DNA of 64,000 nucleotides, from contig CAMDHM010000013.1 of the NCBI GenBank assembly GCA_945898195.1, forward strand, positions 1 through 64,000, in the 5' to 3' direction. Below, piece by piece: positions 1-8,349 of this stretch. A model generated the notes under the pieces. That model did no database searches. It had not been told where the DNA came from and saw only the letters and a list, made by a program, of their open reading frames with translations. A program made the translations under genes and the position numbers. The stretch comes from Pseudobacteriovorax antillogorgiicola (lineage in GTDB: Bacteria; Bdellovibrionota_B; Oligoflexia; Oligoflexales; RGVZ01). Within the stretch, counting starts at the first letter, position 1. Every line of letters begins with the position of its first letter.

Positions 1-83
1 CCTTGGTCGATAACCAGTTTGACCGCATCTTACTTGAATTCTTGGCTAAACTTACGACGTTTTTGACCTGACTTCTCTGACAT
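1..83 (-). pseudogene. IS3-family OrfA N-terminus, truncated by window edge and with in-frame stop
   Basis: Reading leftward from ATG 83-81, the translation begins MSEKSGQKRRKFSQEFK, then a TAA at 32-30, then DAVKLVIDQ. The RRKFSQEFK-x-DAVKLV pattern is the usual start of IS3-type OrfA (helix-turn-helix) transposase subunits, where the stop position normally carries Tyr, Arg or similar. A strong ribosome site (AAGGAGGAG, about 86-96) precedes the ATG, so this is a former real start. Only 28 codons are inside the window, so the rest of the element cannot be judged. The in-frame stop points to a dead copy, although a sequencing error cannot be excluded. Confidence 0.6.
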
Positions 84-196
84 AGGACTCCTCCTTGGGG
101 AATTACCCCATTCTACTTTTCTTGGAGTCCGTTTTCTTGAGGAAGTTCACTACGTAGTCTCCGGTTTTAGTAGCCTCGGCAAACCACTGTTTGATC

Positions 197-706
197 CTAC
201 AAATCATCCGCTTCACATTCGTAAAATTCTGACTTCCCGAAGTAGATTGTTTTTCCCGTTCCAGCATCGCTAATGAATATTTTTAACGGAATCCACCATT
301 CGTCCAGCGTAATTGCTGGGGAAAAAATCAAAAACCGTTCATCCTTTGCCCACTGAGCACTGAAGTATCTGGAAAGAATCTTTGAATTTTTTGTCAAGCG
401 ATCTTTCTTGGCATCAGCAATCAGAAAAAGCGCACCCTCGGCAGAACTTTCATTCCATCGAATCTCGTACCGTCTGCTTGGTGAGAGATAGATATCTTCC
501 ACATCGCTCTTAACTATTATGGTTTTTTCCCACGGGGAGTCACAAAGATTAATCGTATTATCCAGGTATTTTTTGGCCCAAACGAGATCTTCAGAATTCC
601 TAAAAAACGCCCGAACCTCGCGGTGACGGTCGTATGACTTGTATACCCAACCAATCGCGCCTGCGACCAGTAACGGGAGCAAAATTTTTAATTTTTTTGA
701 TCGCAA
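197..706 (-). CDS. Hypothetical membrane-anchored protein
   Basis: I do not recognise this 169-residue protein. Its N-terminus is basic (MRSKKLK) followed by a hydrophobic stretch at about residues 8-22 (ILLPLLVAGAIGWVY), so it is probably a signal anchor with the remainder in the periplasm. The rest is a mixed, charged and aromatic domain without obvious catalytic motifs. It shares strand with the lysozyme-like gene to its right (871-1608) but is separated by about 165 bases. It lies in the accessory end of the window beside a broken IS3 start. Composition and the clear N-terminal segment favour a real gene. Confidence 0.5.
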   Translation of the reverse strand: MRSKKLKILLPLLVAGAIGWVYKSYDRHREVRAFFRNSEDLVWAKKYLDNTINLCDSPWEKTIIVKSDVEDIYLSPSRRYEIRWNESSAEGALFLIADAKKDRLTKNSKILSRYFSAQWAKDERFLIFSPAITLDEWWIPLKIFISDAGTGKTIYFGKSEFYECEADDL

Positions 707-870
707 GTTTAATTCCGAAGTTCTCTGGCATACCGCCTCAAGTTTGTCGCAATTTGTGTTCCTCGCGAATTTGCTTGGTCAGAAAATTTACCTCTTGAAT
801 AGCATGAGGCCACTTCTGCTGCGGAAGTTCCAAGGTTCCTTCTTTCTCTCAATTTTTCTATAAAACTGAG

Positions 871-1608
871 CTACGCGGCAGCAACCTGGACCGAAACCTT
901 ATCATCAAGCAATAAGTCATAGAGCTCACTTTGGGAAATATTTGGATCAGCGGAATAATATCTTTTTTTGATAAGGTCTCGCGCCGTTGACATCCTGATT
1001 TGAGCGAGCCCAACGGTTGTATCAACTATGCCCATTTTCCCTAAAACGTCCAGGAGATCATCGGGTCCAACGCGGGCGATCTCATCAATCAATATGGCCG
1101 CGAGCAGATTGGGATCGACCTCATATTTTTCGGCAGCTAAATTAATCGCATTTAATAATGGGCGAAGGCGTTTGATGACGTCTTTTTTTGGTATCCGTGC
1201 TATGCCGCTAATATACACCAATTCATCGCGCTTGAATTTTTTCTCTAGAAATTTCCCGTATGCATCAGCATATAACGACACACGCTCATTTTCTTCCGGC
1301 AATTTGATTTGTTTGGAGAGGCTGCCGGCAGGAACGGAAAGAGATACAAGGTTGTCCTCTTTCGCATTGTTATTGTTGCTGCGTATGTACGTGCCACTTA
1401 GTCCATTAACGAGATGCACTCCCTTCAAAACCCCTCGTTTAATCAAGGCAATAGCTTCCTTAAGAAGCAAATACTGAAAGTCATCTGTAACAAAAGCCTG
1501 GCTGGCGCCCCGTGAATTCGTAATAACCAAAATAATTTGTTTAAAGGTAGCCACAAGAACTCCCCATTGAAAAATCCCTGACAATTTGACCACAAAAACT
1601 TTCCACAA
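871..1608 (-). CDS. Putative lysozyme/transglycosylase-like protein
   Basis: This 245-residue protein has a hydrophobic N-terminal stretch (about residues 5-30) that may anchor it, a middle part of unknown fold, and a C-terminal segment resembling goose-type lysozyme/SLT domains. There, KYEVDPNLLAAILIDEIAR (from about residue 163) places a Glu after a hydrophobic helix, and TVGLAQIRMSTARDL resembles the GxxQ/GLxQI motif that follows the catalytic Glu. That suggests peptidoglycan cleavage, but the assignment rests on these two motifs only. The start is uncertain because several N-terminal residues look atypical. The 262 bases downstream of its left neighbour's start (707-870) hold nothing I recognise. 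Confidence 0.45.
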   Translation of the reverse strand: MWKVFVVKLSGIFQWGVLVATFKQIILVITNSRGASQAFVTDDFQYLLLKEAIALIKRGVLKGVHLVNGLSGTYIRSNNNNAKEDNLVSLSVPAGSLSKQIKLPEENERVSLYADAYGKFLEKKFKRDELVYISGIARIPKKDVIKRLRPLLNAINLAAEKYEVDPNLLAAILIDEIARVGPDDLLDVLGKMGIVDTTVGLAQIRMSTARDLIKKRYYSADPNISQSELYDLLLDDKVSVQVAAA

Positions 1609-1744
1609 ATCTGCACGAAAACTCCCGCCATCTTTGGCCGGCGGTGTGGTTCAAAATTCAGTTGGTAATTGAAAGAAAATAGAAACTGCTGGCGGAGAGA
1701 GGTACTCGACTTTAGAACTGACTGCATCGCATGGGCAGCCTGAC

Positions 1745-2003
1745 CTATCTCCCCGGAAAAACTATATATCCCTCCTCACTTCGCACCAAGCCTTTTGTTC
1801 CCACAGCGTTCTACAGGCTATTCTCGCGCGGCTTTCATGTTCTCGCATGTTCTCCGATCCCCTAGCCGCCAAAACGCCTTAATAGGAAGACCTGTGCAGC
1901 CTGTGTTGGTGTGTTGTTGGGGCGGGGTAGAACGGAGCTTGTTACCCCAAGGTTACACGCCATGCGGGCAATCCACAGCGGTACCGTCGTCTCCGGAAAC
2001 CTC
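1745..2003. other. Non-coding stretch beside the methylase with a stem-loop
   Basis: No convincing gene occupies this interval. It contains a stem-loop in which GGGGT (1924-1928) pairs with ACCCC (1944-1948) and AAC (1931-1933) pairs with GTT (1941-1943) around a 7-base loop. A competing pairing, TTGGGG (1917-1922) with CCCCAA (1945-1950), overlaps it. A short near-repeat, CATGTTCTC, occurs twice around 1838-1855. The stretch could be an RNA leader, an RNA gene or mobile-element debris; nothing here decides it. Confidence 0.3.
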
Positions 2004-2879
2004 TCATCCGGTGGAGCCGTAGTTCACAATCAATAACTCTCCAATATTTCGTTCTTGCGACTTCAGATTGATCTCTCGTCGAGCACTGACCCCTATGAAT
2101 CGGTACCGAGCATAAAGACCGCGAACAAATGGAGTATCGCTATTGCTAACCGCCCATCGGACGCCGCGTTGATCTAGTTCGTTGCAAAGAGCCGCTAGGC
2201 GGACATGATCCTTTGCTCGGAACTGGTCAGGAGTATAACGGTTGAAGTCAGAATATCCGCCCAGCTTGTAGTAAGGCGGATCGAAATAGACAAAATCGCC
2301 TTCATCAACACCAAGAATACCGCTTTCGAAGTCACCCTTATGAAGCTCCGCCTTTTTTAAGTATTGTGATGCTCGCTTCAAATTCTCAGGGTCGTAGTAG
2401 CGACGATCATACGCACCATAGGGGACGTTAAATTCGCCCTTGCGATTTACTCTAAATAAACCGCGAAAGCATGTCTTGTTCAGGTAAATAAATTGTGCTG
2501 CGCGTCGATGCAGTTCAAGCGATTCCGGTCTAATTTTTCGAACATGAAGAAATTCTTCCTTCGTATTTTTGAAGGAATCAAGATGAGTTGCAACTTGTGC
2601 CCAATCGTCTCGAATAGCGGTGTATGTGTCAATCAACCAGCCGTTTGAATCTGTAAGCGTGGCCTCAATCGGATTGAGTTCAAAAAAAACCGACCCGCCT
2701 CCGAGAAAAGGCTCAAAGTATTTCCCAGAGAGAGGCGGGAAATGCACAGCCAAAGAACTGGCAAGTGCCTGTTTGCCTCCAGCCCATTTGATAAATGCCG
2801 TTGCTGTGCCAACTTCTGCTGTACTCATCCGATGACTCTGTCCTTTTTCTTTATTCTCAAGCGTGTTAGTCATTGGCAA
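2004..2879 (-). CDS. Dam-type DNA adenine-N6 methyltransferase (probable R-M modification subunit)
   Basis: This 291-residue protein is a D12-class (alpha group) N6-adenine methyltransferase. Motif I-like segments are FIKWAGGKQ (about 29-37) and FEPFLGGGSVFF (about 55-66), the AdoMet-binding FxGxG type; the catalytic DPPYY motif appears as FVYFDPPYY near residue 200. The length matches the Dam/DpnM family (about 270-290). Family knowledge says such enzymes often methylate GATC, but specificity cannot be read from sequence alone. An N-terminal extension before MSTAEVG may be untranslated, so the start could be residue 18. It is divergent from the endonuclease-like gene at 3056, separated by about 176 bases, which argues for a restriction-modification role rather than a housekeeping Dam. 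Confidence 0.9.
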   Translation of the reverse strand: MPMTNTLENKEKGQSHRMSTAEVGTATAFIKWAGGKQALASSLAVHFPPLSGKYFEPFLGGGSVFFELNPIEATLTDSNGWLIDTYTAIRDDWAQVATHLDSFKNTKEEFLHVRKIRPESLELHRRAAQFIYLNKTCFRGLFRVNRKGEFNVPYGAYDRRYYDPENLKRASQYLKKAELHKGDFESGILGVDEGDFVYFDPPYYKLGGYSDFNRYTPDQFRAKDHVRLAALCNELDQRGVRWAVSNSDTPFVRGLYARYRFIGVSARREINLKSQERNIGELLIVNYGSTG

Positions 2880-3055
2880 TATCTTGCAGTCATATCAGCA
2901 TGATACGATGGCGTCAAGGCAGACGCAACCCGACTATACACTGAGTTAGACGACTTGAAGGTGCAAATCAAGTGACATCAATCGTTTTCGCCATGAAGGA
3001 TTTTGCCAATCAGCGACCAAGATATGCACACGCTACCATCCTATGAGGTCGTTCA

Positions 3056-3886
3056 GTGAAGACTGACATTGACAAGAGTGCCCGTTGGAGAAAATTAGGA
3101 TGGTCTAGCCCGTTTTGGGAGCTTGTTAGATTCTATTGCTCCTTGCGTGGGAATGAGCAAAAGAAATTCTTACTTGACCTTAAAACGAAGGGCGGGTCCC
3201 CCTCTGCGACGCTGACCCTCTTGGGTTTATCTCCGGAGTCTATTGAGACTCTCACGGACTATATTCAGTATCGAACAGAACGGCTTGCTTCAGCAATCTC
3301 GAATCTCCGCTCTGAAGAAGAGGCGTTAGCTTACTGCAAGGCTGGCAACATTTCCTGGGTGGTTACCAAGACAAAAAGCAGGGATCACCACCAGTCCTCT
3401 CGCTGCATGATTGCTACGGTTTCCCACATTGCTGGCGAAGTCTGCTCTTCGTTCAAAATTGGCTTCGAAATCAGTCCTCAGCGACGGTGTGTGTGGAACA
3501 GAAGTGGTCACCTCCATGTTTCTGTCAGAAACTTAGACGGAGCGGTGCCTGGATTGCAGAACCCGTTCATTATTTGGGAAATTAAGGAATATTGGGGCAA
3601 GACGAGTGGCGGAAGCAAAATGAGCGACGCGGTGTATGAATGCCATCTTGTCGGGAAAGAAATTCGGGACTGCGAACAGCGTGCCTCGATAAAGATATTT
3701 CATGCAGTCTTTGTCGATGGTCGTGAGCAATGGCTGAGTAGGAAGTCCGACCTTGCGCGTTTTTTAGACCTTGAAAGCCAGGGGCTGATTGATCATTTAT
3801 TTGTCGGACGTGACGTAGAGACGCAGTGGGAAAAAGTTCTTAAGACGGTCCTAAAAGAAGCTGCGGCAAAGAAACCCAACCCCTAA
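3056..3886 (+). CDS. Probable type II restriction endonuclease paired with the methylase
   Basis: The 276-residue product starts with GTG. It has a mostly helical N-terminal half. In the second half FIIWEIKEYWGKTSGG (about residues 171-186) gives a hydrophobic strand followed by E-x-K, which fits a PD-(D/E)XK nuclease core; acidic residues upstream could complete it. The protein has the size of simple type II endonucleases, and its divergent position next to a Dam-type methylase makes a restriction partner the best reading. That function is inferred from context and the E-x-K motif; I did not recognise the exact family with certainty. No controller (C) protein gene is visible in the 176-base divergent promoter region. 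Confidence 0.65.
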   Translation: MKTDIDKSARWRKLGWSSPFWELVRFYCSLRGNEQKKFLLDLKTKGGSPSATLTLLGLSPESIETLTDYIQYRTERLASAISNLRSEEEALAYCKAGNISWVVTKTKSRDHHQSSRCMIATVSHIAGEVCSSFKIGFEISPQRRCVWNRSGHLHVSVRNLDGAVPGLQNPFIIWEIKEYWGKTSGGSKMSDAVYECHLVGKEIRDCEQRASIKIFHAVFVDGREQWLSRKSDLARFLDLESQGLIDHLFVGRDVETQWEKVLKTVLKEAAAKKPNP

Positions 3887-4043
3887 GAGGGGGGTGTAAG
3901 ACGTTTTGTGTAACCAGTCCTTTACGGGGATAGACTACGCCTCCATCTCTAGGGCACGTTCGCCATTAAGTTGAAAAACCCAGCGTTTTTCTTCTCTTCA
4001 TCGCCAATGAAGAGCTGTGTGTCTCCGCGTCTGACGTACATTT

Positions 4044-5072
4044 ATGTCATATCAATCAGCACATAAAAAAAATTCAGGAGTGCAACTCGCCATGACCTGT
4101 CGCGAGAAAACGCGAAAACGTCTAACTGGGGTAGAGTCGCGCTATCGTCAATTGCTCGGCGCACTTGTATTGATGGCGACTCGTGGCTGCAACTATCGGG
4201 ACGCCGAGGATTTGATTTCTTTCTACGCGCCGGCACGGTATCTCTGCGATTTGATGAACTCCGATATCGGTCTCGATCATGTGACCATCTTCGAATTCAC
4301 CGAAATGTTTGGGCCGACAGGGATGGAGTCGATCAACAAAGTGATTCTTCAGCATGCTGTAAAAGCAGGACTTTGCAAACCGAAGATAATGATGAGTGAT
4401 ACCACGGCCCAAGAGGCGAGAATTCCATATCCCATTGAAGCTGGCTTGATGAACCGCTTCACGTCTGTCGCGAGTCGAACCGTAGAAAAAATGCGCGGCA
4501 AATTCGACGCCATCAAGACAGAAGTAAAAGAGGCATCAGCAAGAGTGCGGGGCTTACTCCGGAACTCGCACTTGTCTGCCAAGGGGCGGGATCAAACGCG
4601 TAAGATCGAGCGGAAGATGTACCATACCGTCAAAGAGATCCAGAAAAAGATTGCGTCGATAATCGAGTCTGGCGCATCTGTCAAAAGTCGATGTGGCCAG
4701 GAATTAAAAAAGATGAACTTGGCCATGAAGCGGCGGCTTCGTGCAAGGGTTTACTTTGGAGAATCGAAAACACGGTTGTGGACACGGCGTTTTGCAAACA
4801 TTTGCTTTGCAAAAAAGTCAGGGGTCAAGCACGTGGGTATTGCGCCCCGCGGCAAGCGAGCCTGACCGGTGACCCAGAAAATGGCGGAACGCATTCGATG
4901 CGAGCGGGCCCAGGCAGAAGGATCGATAGGCACGATAAAATCATCACGCTACGGCTTCACAACACCACGAGCATTCAGCTCTGCGGCATTGGAGAGGTGC
5001 GGGCATCGTCCGATTTTGGGATTCAACATGAGGAAAATGGTAGTTCTAGCCGCTGCAATGGCGCCGGCGTGA
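4044..5072 (+). pseudogene. Decayed DDE-type transposase
   Basis: The first 273 codons include MMSDTTAQEARIPYP and AGLMNRF, the 'SDTT-QE-IPYP-GLM' signature of a DDE transposase group, then a basic coiled region. The frame stops at TGA 4863-4865, exactly between GIAPRGKRA and PVTQKMAERIRCERAQAEG. The second half then continues in the same frame to 5072 with the family's C-terminus (EGSIGTIKSSRYGF, CGHRPILGFNMRK). The TGA sits where family members usually have Trp. The DDE-like Asp (VVDTAF, Asp codon 4781-4783) is readable only in another frame, and the middle is shorter than expected, so compensating frameshifts or a deletion are also present. The element is dead. Confidence 0.75.
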
Positions 5073-5247
5073 TGCGAAGCCTCGGCGGAACAGCTGAATA
5101 AGCTGCCGAGAAGAGGAAAACGAATCCAGAAAATGGCGTAGGCTCGGTCCAAACGCCGGGCGTCACGTGACCAAAGTCGGCACTGGTTTTGGCTACTACG
5201 AAGAAACTCCTCTCGCTAAAGGACGTCTCTGTTATTCGGTCAACTGA

Positions 5248-5505
5248 TTTTCACTGCATTGCAATACCGTGGTAAATACTCACTCTCGCGACGGCCTTCG
5301 CAAGCTTGTGGAATATATGGCACGCGCTCCGCTATTAAATGAGCGCTTGGAGCTGCTGCCTGACGGCAAAGTAAAGCTGAAGCTCAAAAACCTGTGGCAC
5401 GACGGGACTTCGCACCTTGTGCTGACGCCGAGTGAGTTTCTTGAAAAACTCGCCGCCATTGTCCCGCCGCCTCGCGCCCATTTGGTGAAGTGGGGCGGTA
5501 GTTGA
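5248..5505 (+). pseudogene. IS91-like transposase C-terminal remnant
   Basis: The translation from 5248 reads FSLHCNTVVNTHSRDGLRK and continues with LVEYMARAPLLNERLELLPDG, a HDGTSHLVLTPSEFLEK segment, and PPPRAHLVKWGG. This order (FSLHANT, DR-GLE-L-RY, RPP, RL-LLPDG-V, W-DGTTH, LVPPPR-HL) is characteristic of the C-terminal part of IS91/Y2-type transposases. The N-terminal catalytic part is missing. An in-frame TGA at 5245-5247 replaces the Gly that usually precedes FSLH. The remnant follows directly on the decayed DDE transposase, so at least two unrelated elements have inserted and eroded here. Confidence 0.7.
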
Positions 5506-5816
5506 GATATTGATCGGTTTTAGGGGGGAGAATTTACGCAGCTAGAGGTTTGGGGCGCGAAAACGTTGGCGGGAACGGCTGCGGGATAGATCGTGAAGTG
5601 TGCTTGAATTTCCTACAATCTTTATCCAGTCCACATGGACACTAGCATGTTCCTCGATGCGTTCCCGCGAACGAGCCGATGGAAGTTGTGATGTCGATCA
5701 TGGAGCGCTTACGTTTAAAGCGGTATTACAGGTTTTGTGTGCCTTGCAATGAGGTGCAGATGAGGTTATCATGAAAATTCGAAGTCCCATGTCGGATTTT
5801 CATAGGCGACTGTAAC
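5506..5816. other. Gene-free stretch upstream of the ATPase
   Basis: No supported gene lies in these 311 bases. The interval contains the left copy of the 17-bp direct repeat (5602-5618) and a short T-rich/A-rich stretch shortly before the ATPase start that could hold its promoter. The first bases after 5505 probably belong to the former IS91-like element. Confidence 0.5.
5602..5618 (+). repeat. 17-bp direct repeat, left copy
   Basis: GCTTGAATTTCCTACAA occurs here and again, identically and in the same orientation, at 7022-7038. The two copies bracket the DUF4143-type ATPase gene with 1,420 bases between their starts. They could be attachment-site duplicates, a long target-site duplication or a footprint of recombination. 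Confidence 0.75.
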
Positions 5817-6992
5817 ATGCTGATACGAAACAAATATTTGCAATCAATTCATAGTAGCCTGCGTCAATTCCCTATTGTGGCGCTGCTGGGCCCGCGGCAA
5901 TGTGGCAAAACGACGTTGGCGAGAGAGGTAGCTAACACTCAGACCGCAGCGCGTTTGAGCAGGCTCAATTATTTTGATTTGGAAGACTCGGAGGATCTGG
6001 CTCGGCTGGAGGATCCCAAGCTAGCCCTTAGCTCTCTTTCTGGTCTTGTGGTGATTGATGAGATCCAACGAATGCCGGGCCTGTTTAAAACACTGCGATT
6101 TTTGGCTGATCGGCAAGACTCGACAACGAAATTTCTGATACTTGGTAGTGCAAGTCGAGACCTCATTCAGCAATCGAGCGAGTCACTGGCGGGGCGTGTT
6201 TGTTATGTGGAAATCACACCGTTTCAAATGGCAGAACTTCCGTCGAGTGACAATAGCTGCTTGTGGCTGCGCGGTGGATTTCCAAAAAGTTTTTATGCAT
6301 CTTCTGAACAAGAAAGCTGGATTTGGCGAAACGAATACATCCGGACCTACCTGGAACAGGATCTACCAAATTTGGGCGTCCGTATTCCACCTATGCATAT
6401 TCGACGTTTTTGGATGATGCTATCACATTTTCATGGCCAAATATTCAACGCGTCCCAGCTCGCGTCTTCCTTGGATATAAGTGATCATACAGTTAAGCGG
6501 TACCTCGATATTCTTACTGGCACCTTCATGGTGCGGCAGCTCCAACCATGGTTTGAAAACACAAAGAAGCGGCAAATAAAATCGCCTAAAATTTATTTTC
6601 GAGATTCTGGAATTTTTCATTTCTTGCAAGGAATTCAAAATCACGAAAGCCTGCTGACTAACCCAAAGCTCGGCGCGTCGTGGGAAGGGTTTGCTCTAGA
6701 ACAAGTGATATATAAGTTACGCGCCACCCCTGAAGAAGCCTATTTCTGGGGTGTCCATGGAGCAGGTGAGTTGGATTTATTAATCGTGAAAGGCGGGAAA
6801 CGAATAGGATTTGAAATAAAGCACACCAGCAGTCCAACACTTACTCATTCCATTAAATTGGCAATCGACGAATTGAAACTAGACCAGTTTTTTGTGATTT
6901 TTAATGGTTCAAAAAAATTTCAAATGGCTGACAAAGTTGTTGCGTGTCCGCTGCCCGAATTTATTTTGGATGAGTTTGAGCAAGATTTTTAA
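5817..6992 (+). CDS. AAA_14/DUF4143-type ATP-binding protein
   Basis: The 391-residue protein carries a P-loop, LLGPRQCGKTT (about residues 23-33), and a Walker B strand ending LVVIDEIQR (about 80-90), followed by a sensor-like FLILGSAS. The middle holds a winged-helix-like part (ASQLASSLDISDHTVKRYL). The C-terminus has GELDLLIVKGGKRIGFEIK, an E-x-D ... E-x-K pattern typical of the PD-(D/E)XK-like DUF4143 domain. These proteins are common, often mobile, and of unknown function. The gene stands alone, between broken transposons and the FHA operon, and is bracketed by a 17-bp direct repeat. A distant homologue lies at 41959. Confidence 0.88.
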   Translation: MLIRNKYLQSIHSSLRQFPIVALLGPRQCGKTTLAREVANTQTAARLSRLNYFDLEDSEDLARLEDPKLALSSLSGLVVIDEIQRMPGLFKTLRFLADRQDSTTKFLILGSASRDLIQQSSESLAGRVCYVEITPFQMAELPSSDNSCLWLRGGFPKSFYASSEQESWIWRNEYIRTYLEQDLPNLGVRIPPMHIRRFWMMLSHFHGQIFNASQLASSLDISDHTVKRYLDILTGTFMVRQLQPWFENTKKRQIKSPKIYFRDSGIFHFLQGIQNHESLLTNPKLGASWEGFALEQVIYKLRATPEEAYFWGVHGAGELDLLIVKGGKRIGFEIKHTSSPTLTHSIKLAIDELKLDQFFVIFNGSKKFQMADKVVACPLPEFILDEFEQDF

Positions 6993-7021
6993 TGGAGAAA
7001 CTAGTTGTTATGTTGATTTGA

Positions 7022-7038
7022 GCTTGAATTTCCTACAA
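7022..7038 (+). repeat. 17-bp direct repeat, right copy
   Basis: This is an exact copy of the repeat at 5602-5618, starting 29 bases after the stop codon of the ATPase gene. It lies only 49 bases beyond the end of the FHA/transglycosylase gene on the opposite strand, so it marks the right border of the accessory region. Confidence 0.75.
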
Positions 7039-7086
7039 ACGTTAACTCCCTTTATTTTTCCTAGTTTCGACCTTGAATCACTCTAT

Positions 7087-8346
7087 TTAAAAACGATCGA
7101 TATTGCGCGCGACGATGACAGCAGCCAGGAATTTCGGCACGTAGTCGACAGTTTCTTTCGGTAGTTGTCCGACAAGATGCCAAAAATCAGCGACCCGTGA
7201 TTGTTTGATGGTGCTGGCAATCTGAAAACGCTGAACCCGATTTTGGCCGCTATTATACGACGCGATCGCCAGCAAATAGCGCTGACTCCCGAAAGTCCGA
7301 ATTAGCAAATTTAGATAAGCAGCGGCCGCCCTTGAACTTTTCACCGGGTCTGAACGTTCGTCAATTTTTCGGCTCAGATCGACCCGCAATCCATACTCCC
7401 TGGCCGTCGCTGGCATGAGTTGCCAAAGTCCCCGAGCCCCAACCGGCGACATCGCCTCAATGTCATAACCTGACTCGATCCAGACAAGATAACCAAGTTC
7501 CACGGGCAAATTTTGCTCGCGCAAGGCAACTTCTATTGGCTCGATAAACTTCTCACGGCGGCGCAGCAGGTCCTTGTGGTACCCGCGGACCGTAAACTTT
7601 GAAATCCAGAATTGGACCTTTGCGATGAAAGCATCATCCATAATCGACGGTGGGGTCTCACCGAATCTCACCGAGATATTTACGATTTCGTCCCAAATAA
7701 AATTCTTGTCTGGAGGGGCATTAACGATCCCATCTCCGGCAGGTTTCTTGATCTCCCGTGAAACCGGCGTAAGAGCCCGAAGTTCCACGGCAGGTTGCCG
7801 ATCAACTCCGGACCGAAGATCCAAAACACCAACCCCAGTGAAAACCCCAAGAGCGAGGGCCAGACCGAACATGATACCAATCGAAACTGTCTTTATGCGA
7901 TTCCCAGGACGCCAAGTAACATCACCGAATATTTTAGCCTCTTCGATATCAGATGGCCGTCTCCGTGACGACAAGCGGCTCATCGATGACAACCTTCGCC
8001 TGAGGTGGCCCGTCATCCGGCTTGGCTGCAGGGCGTCCCAGATGCTACATTGAAAGGTCGATGTCTCTCCAACAGTAACCCTGTCCCCAGCTCGCAGTTT
8101 AGAAGTTTTGCGAAGTTGTTTTCCATTCAGGCGACTACCACCGTCGGAACCAAGGTCTTTGACCAGAACCTTGCCCGGGGCTCTGTAATAAATACAAATA
8201 TGCTTCTCAGCAATTGTGGGATCAGCTGGAACGACGGCTCCGCAGGTTGGGTCGGAGCCAACATAAAATAGCTCACCAGGTCCAATAGAATAGCTTTGTC
8301 CGCTAAGCGGACCAGAAATAAAACGAATGGTTACACGATCTGCCAC
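7087..8346 (-). CDS. FHA domain - membrane - lytic transglycosylase fusion
   Basis: The 419-residue protein has three parts. Residues 1 to about 105 form an FHA domain (LFYVGSDPTC, IAEKHICI, SRLNGKQL). Residues about 153-175 form one membrane span (VSIGIMFGLALALGVFTGVG) after a basic linker. Residues about 278-410 form an SLT/MltD-type domain with catalytic Glu291 in VWIESGY, then GARGLWQLMPATAREYGL and AIASYNSG. Topology predicts FHA in the cytoplasm and the muramidase in the periplasm. The usual FHA Arg is Ser here and the Ser of SxxH is Ala, so phospho-threonine binding is uncertain. It starts with GTG 3 bases after the upstream gene and closes a three-FHA-gene run. This domain order is, as far as I know, unusual. 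Confidence 0.9.
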   Translation of the reverse strand: MADRVTIRFISGPLSGQSYSIGPGELFYVGSDPTCGAVVPADPTIAEKHICIYYRAPGKVLVKDLGSDGGSRLNGKQLRKTSKLRAGDRVTVGETSTFQCSIWDALQPSRMTGHLRRRLSSMSRLSSRRRPSDIEEAKIFGDVTWRPGNRIKTVSIGIMFGLALALGVFTGVGVLDLRSGVDRQPAVELRALTPVSREIKKPAGDGIVNAPPDKNFIWDEIVNISVRFGETPPSIMDDAFIAKVQFWISKFTVRGYHKDLLRRREKFIEPIEVALREQNLPVELGYLVWIESGYDIEAMSPVGARGLWQLMPATAREYGLRVDLSRKIDERSDPVKSSRAAAAYLNLLIRTFGSQRYLLAIASYNSGQNRVQRFQIASTIKQSRVADFWHLVGQLPKETVDYVPKFLAAVIVARNIDRF

Positions 8347-8349
8347 CGT

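Noticed and set aside
103..207. 34-codon minus-strand frame beside the IS3 start
   Set aside because: It overlaps the end of the larger gene and has only a weak ribosome site; kept only as an observation.
1795..2022. Plus-strand open frame of 75 codons beside the methylase
   Set aside because: Cys/Pro/Ser-rich composition, no ribosome site and overlap with the methylase end; more likely chance.
4863..4865. TGA as a possible selenocysteine codon, given selD nearby
   Set aside because: It lies in a broken transposase where relatives usually have Trp, no selA/selB are visible, and selU explains selD.
4691..5101. Open frame of 136 codons inside the decayed transposase
   Set aside because: It contains the displaced VVDTAF block of the transposase, so it is a frameshifted piece, not a separate gene.
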